Origin: Candidatus Zixiibacteriota bacterium
GTDB taxonomy: Bacteria; Zixibacteria; MSB-5A5; CAIYYT01
Assembly (NCBI GenBank): GCA_023134875.1
Contig: JAGLUH010000152.1
Span: forward strand, 1 to 7,220
Reading direction: 5' to 3'
Length of the DNA stretch: 7,220 nt
Shown here: positions 5,666-7,220 of the stretch, piece after piece
Numbering within the stretch: the first letter of the stretch is position 1
Layout: the number at the start of each line of letters is the position of its first letter
The notes under the pieces: generated by a model
The model's database searches: none
Told to the model about the DNA's origin: nothing
The model's input: only the letters and a program-made list of their open reading frames with translations
Position numbers and translations under genes: made by a program

Positions 5666-5741
5666 TCTCTGCATTGCGGGCGTAGTCCGCCCAGCCCTGC
5701 GAGAACGGGTGCCGCGTCGCTGGAGGCGACTGGTAAGATGA
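5640..5741 (+). CDS. Putative Arg-rich leader peptide (33 codons)
   Basis: An ATG at 5640 with GGAG five bases upstream (5631-5634) opens a 33-codon frame. The N-terminus is hydrophobic (M-I-L-M-F-M-P). The C-terminal half is strongly basic, with eight Arg among residues 17-33, including P-R-R-W-R-R-L-V-R before TGA. It overlaps frame 1 in another phase and lies wholly upstream of a strong terminator and the ABC exporter gene. Codons 23-25 contain the bases (5706-5714) that can pair with the terminator, so ribosome position could decide termination. Position and layout resemble attenuator leader peptides such as BmrB ahead of bmrCD; no sequence relationship is claimed. Alternatively the frame is incidental within a structured RNA. 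Confidence 0.5.
   Translation: MILMFMPTNLCIAGVVRPALRERVPRRWRRLVR
5678..5692 (+). repeat. Leader stem-loop (GGGCG/CGCCC)
   Basis: A perfect five-pair GC stem, GGGCG (5678-5682) with CGCCC (5688-5692), loop TAGTC. It is the first of several hairpins inside the exporter leader and falls within the second short frame, so a translating ribosome would open it. Two further small stems lie downstream: GTCGC/GCGAC (5716-5720 with 5726-5730) and ACTGGT/ACCAGT (5729-5734 with 5741-5746). The latter two share bases 5729-5730 and are mutually exclusive at full length. Confidence 0.5.
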
Positions 5742-5779
5742 CCAGTGGCCGACATAATAGAGCGTCGAAGCCGGACCCG
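5706..5779 (+). promoter_or_regulatory. Candidate antiterminator pairing
   Basis: CGGGTGCCG (5706-5714) can pair with CGGACCCG (5772-5779): CGGGT with ACCCG, one bulged G (5711), then CCG with CGG. This gives eight pairs, all but one G-C. The right-hand partner is most of the 5' arm of the terminator at 5768-5800, so the two structures exclude each other. The left-hand partner lies in codons 23-25 of the Arg-rich frame. A ribosome parked there would favour the terminator, whereas no translation or an early stall would favour readthrough. Seen by eye; not folded computationally. Confidence 0.45.
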
Positions 5780-5800
5780 ATCTCGGGGCCGGCTTTTTTT
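5768..5800 (+). terminator. Strong intrinsic terminator/attenuator upstream of the ABC exporter
   Basis: Stem AGCCGG (5769-5774) with CCGGCT (5789-5794), extended by A5768 with T5795, one A-G mismatch, then CCCG (5776-5779) with CGGG (5784-5787) around the loop ATCT. A run of seven T follows (5794-5800). It stands about 65 nt before the exporter start codon and after the short frames, so most transcripts should stop here unless the hairpin is prevented. A GCCGGCC at 5813-5819 can also pair with the 3' arm region, but it is transcribed too late to prevent termination. Confidence 0.88.
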
Positions 5801-5866
5801 GTTGGTAGTAGCGCCGGCCGGGCAACTCTTGAGCGATCACATTGGTATCTGTAGGAGAGGTTAACC

Positions 5867-7220
5867 ATGAACAGCGCTTACTGGGAAGAAGAACAGGAAA
5901 ACGGTATCGAGGCAAGGCAGGCCTTCAAGAAGCTGCTGCCGTTGCTGAAGCCTCACAAATCCAGATTGCTGCGTAACCTGCTGCTGCTGGTAGCGGCGAC
6001 CGGTATTTCGATTGTGGGACCGCTGCTGATCAGTCATGCGGTTGATGCGTACATCGTCCCGCGGCATAACTACATCGGCCTGCTGCTGACGACCGGAGTA
6101 TACCTGTTGTTGCAGGTGGGCTGTTTAGTGTCCCGCTATTTCCAGCGGGTTCATCTGGAGACGATCGGTCAGGATGTTATCACCGCGCTGAAACGGCGCT
6201 GCTTCGATCATATCACGCGGCTCAGTGTCGCTTTCTTCGACAAGAATCCGGTCGGTCGGCTGATGTCGCGGGTGGAGTCGGACGGCGAGTCCTTGCGAAT
6301 GCTTTTCACCAATGTCGTGGTGATGGTAGTCGGCGATCTCCTGCTGGTGAGCGGCATGCTGGGGATCATGTTCTATATCGACTGGCGGCTCACCCTGCTG
6401 GCATTAGTCATTGTTCCGCCAGTAGCGTTGCTGCTCTACTTCTTTCAGAAGTACACAACCCCCCGCTTTCTGCAGGTTCGCAAACGGATGGCTGATATCG
6501 CCGCCACCATCACCGAGTACCTGCAAGGGATGAGCGTGATCCAGGTATTCAACCGCCAACGGACGGCGCAACGCAAGGTCTATGATGTCAATCGTGCCAA
6601 GTTTATGATTGATCGCAATGCCGAATGGGCGGTGGTGAGCTTCTTTAACATGGTATTCTTTATGGAGGCGGTGGCGATCGGGCTGGTGCTCTATTTCGGC
6701 GCCAACTTCATTCTGCAGGAACAATTGACGGCTGGAGTTCTGGTGATGTTCATACTCTATATTAGGCGCTTCTTTGAACCGATTCACAATTTCTCCGAAG
6801 AGGTTCACATCATCCAGAAAGCGATTGCGGGCGCCCGGCGAATCTTTGCGCTGCTGAGCAACGACCAGATGATCCGTGAACCGGCAAAGCCGAAATGCTG
6901 GCCTGGTCTGGAGAAGGTGATCCGCTTCGAGGATGTCAGTTTCTCATATCGGGGAGATGACAACTATGCCGTTGAGAATATCTCCTTCGAAGTCAACAAG
7001 GGTGAAACCGTAGCCCTGGTCGGCGTTACCGGCGGCGGCAAGAGCACGATCGCCAACTTGTTGCTCAGGTTTTACGATTGCAGCAAAGGTCGCATCACGG
7101 TAGATGGTATCGACATCCGCGATCTGACAACCGAGGATTTGCGCGCCAAGGTCGGGCTGGGGTTGCAGGATATCTTTCTCTTCCCGGGTAACATCAGGGA
7201 CACTATCACCCTGGAACAGG
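5867..7220 (+). CDS. Type I ABC exporter half-transporter, multidrug/lipid type (3' end outside window)
   Basis: A membrane domain fused to an ATPase domain that dimerises to export drugs or lipids. The frame is open from ATG 5867 to the window edge (451 codons), preceded by AGGAGAGG at good spacing. Six membrane segments lie at about 33-58, 68-90, 150-170, 172-195, 255-283 and 288-305, with coupling-type segments such as F-F-D-K-N-P-V-G-R-L (123-132). In the nucleotide-binding domain are the aromatic A-loop Tyr361 (V-S-F-S-Y-R), Walker A G-V-T-G-G-G-K-S-T (386-394) and the Q-loop Gln434 (G-L-Q-D-I-F-L-F-P). The signature motif and Walker B lie beyond the edge. The charged N-terminus and G-L-Q-D Q-loop recall one half of heterodimeric exporters such as YheH/BmrD, so a partner gene may be adjacent outside the window. 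The substrate is unknown. Expression is probably controlled by the upstream attenuator. Confidence 0.93.
   Translation, partial: MNSAYWEEEQENGIEARQAFKKLLPLLKPHKSRLLRNLLLLVAATGISIVGPLLISHAVDAYIVPRHNYIGLLLTTGVYLLLQVGCLVSRYFQRVHLETIGQDVITALKRRCFDHITRLSVAFFDKNPVGRLMSRVESDGESLRMLFTNVVVMVVGDLLLVSGMLGIMFYIDWRLTLLALVIVPPVALLLYFFQKYTTPRFLQVRKRMADIAATITEYLQGMSVIQVFNRQRTAQRKVYDVNRAKFMIDRNAEWAVVSFFNMVFFMEAVAIGLVLYFGANFILQEQLTAGVLVMFILYIRRFFEPIHNFSEEVHIIQKAIAGARRIFALLSNDQMIREPAKPKCWPGLEKVIRFEDVSFSYRGDDNYAVENISFEVNKGETVALVGVTGGGKSTIANLLLRFYDCSKGRITVDGIDIRDLTTEDLRAKVGLGLQDIFLFPGNIRDTITLEQ

Noticed and set aside
5702..5716. T-box-like sequence (GGGTGCCGCG) near the leader terminator
   Set aside because: The T-box antiterminator core needs GGGTGGNACCGCG with the bases that pair to the tRNA end. 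Those three bases are missing, and no specifier-loop stem was recognised.
5569..5866. Known riboswitch classes, 6S RNA, SRP RNA or RNase P RNA in the leader
   Set aside because: None of the conserved cores I can recall (for example GGAAGGAAGCAGCC of SRP RNA, c-di-GMP, cobalamin, TPP or SAM aptamer cores) is present. A covariance-model search would settle this.
5556..5915. Minus-strand open frames across the exporter leader
   Set aside because: They cross the terminator and the exporter start and show no family features. The plus-strand regulatory layout explains the stretch better.
6404..6808. Minus-strand open frame inside the ABC exporter
   Set aside because: The plus strand encodes a continuous, recognisable ABC exporter membrane domain across this stretch.
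1..7220. CRISPR array, insertion sequence or tRNA genes
   Set aside because: No regularly spaced repeats, transposase frames, terminal inverted repeats or tRNA cloverleaf were found. The only repeat of note is the two-copy tmRNA segment.

Overview
The window is bacterial chromosome. It carries an SsrA tmRNA, consensus-like sigma-70 promoters, intrinsic terminators and Shine-Dalgarno-led genes. The phylum cannot be fixed from the sequence. Base composition is moderate, with the antiporter and ABC genes looking more GC-rich by eye than the left-hand nuclease gene. The tmRNA tag ends in Y-A-L-A-A, which is widespread among bacteria. The house-keeping genes would suit a free-living, probably Gram-negative lineage, but that is only an impression.

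Left part (1-2320, minus strand). A consensus-like promoter (2289-2318) drives an apparently complete one-piece tmRNA gene (1875-2236). Downstream on the same strand lies a 549-residue protein with a PD-(D/E)xK-type nuclease signature (58-1707), closed by an intrinsic terminator (36-55). Just beyond that terminator, at the window edge, the first 23 nt of the tmRNA plus 2 nt upstream recur exactly as a direct repeat (1-25 matches 2214-2238). The pair looks like either an attachment-site duplication from integration into the 5' end of ssrA, with the incoming DNA supplying a new tmRNA body and a nuclease cargo gene, or a tandem duplication. Both predict more tmRNA sequence left of base 1. No recombinase gene is visible inside the window.

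Middle part (2365-5532). A minus-strand polytopic membrane protein of unknown function (2421-3290) has its own weak terminator. It is divergent from a two-gene plus-strand operon: an ion-transporter-superfamily protein of the CitMHS_2/NhaD-like sodium:proton antiporter type (3489-5039) and, 15 nt downstream, a universal stress protein (5055-5501). The divergent spacer carries a perfect 6-3-6 inverted repeat.

Right part (5534-7220, plus strand). A promoter opens a leader of about 300 nt with two overlapping short reading frames, each behind a Shine-Dalgarno sequence. The second encodes a 33-residue peptide with an Arg-rich C-terminus. A strong intrinsic terminator (5768-5800) follows, then the start of a type I ABC exporter half-transporter (5867 to the window end, truncated by the edge). 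A segment inside the second short frame can pair with the 5' arm of the terminator. This gives a plausible translation-dependent attenuator analogous in logic to the BmrB leader of the Bacillus subtilis bmrCD exporter. This leader and the ssrA repeat are the two most interesting items.
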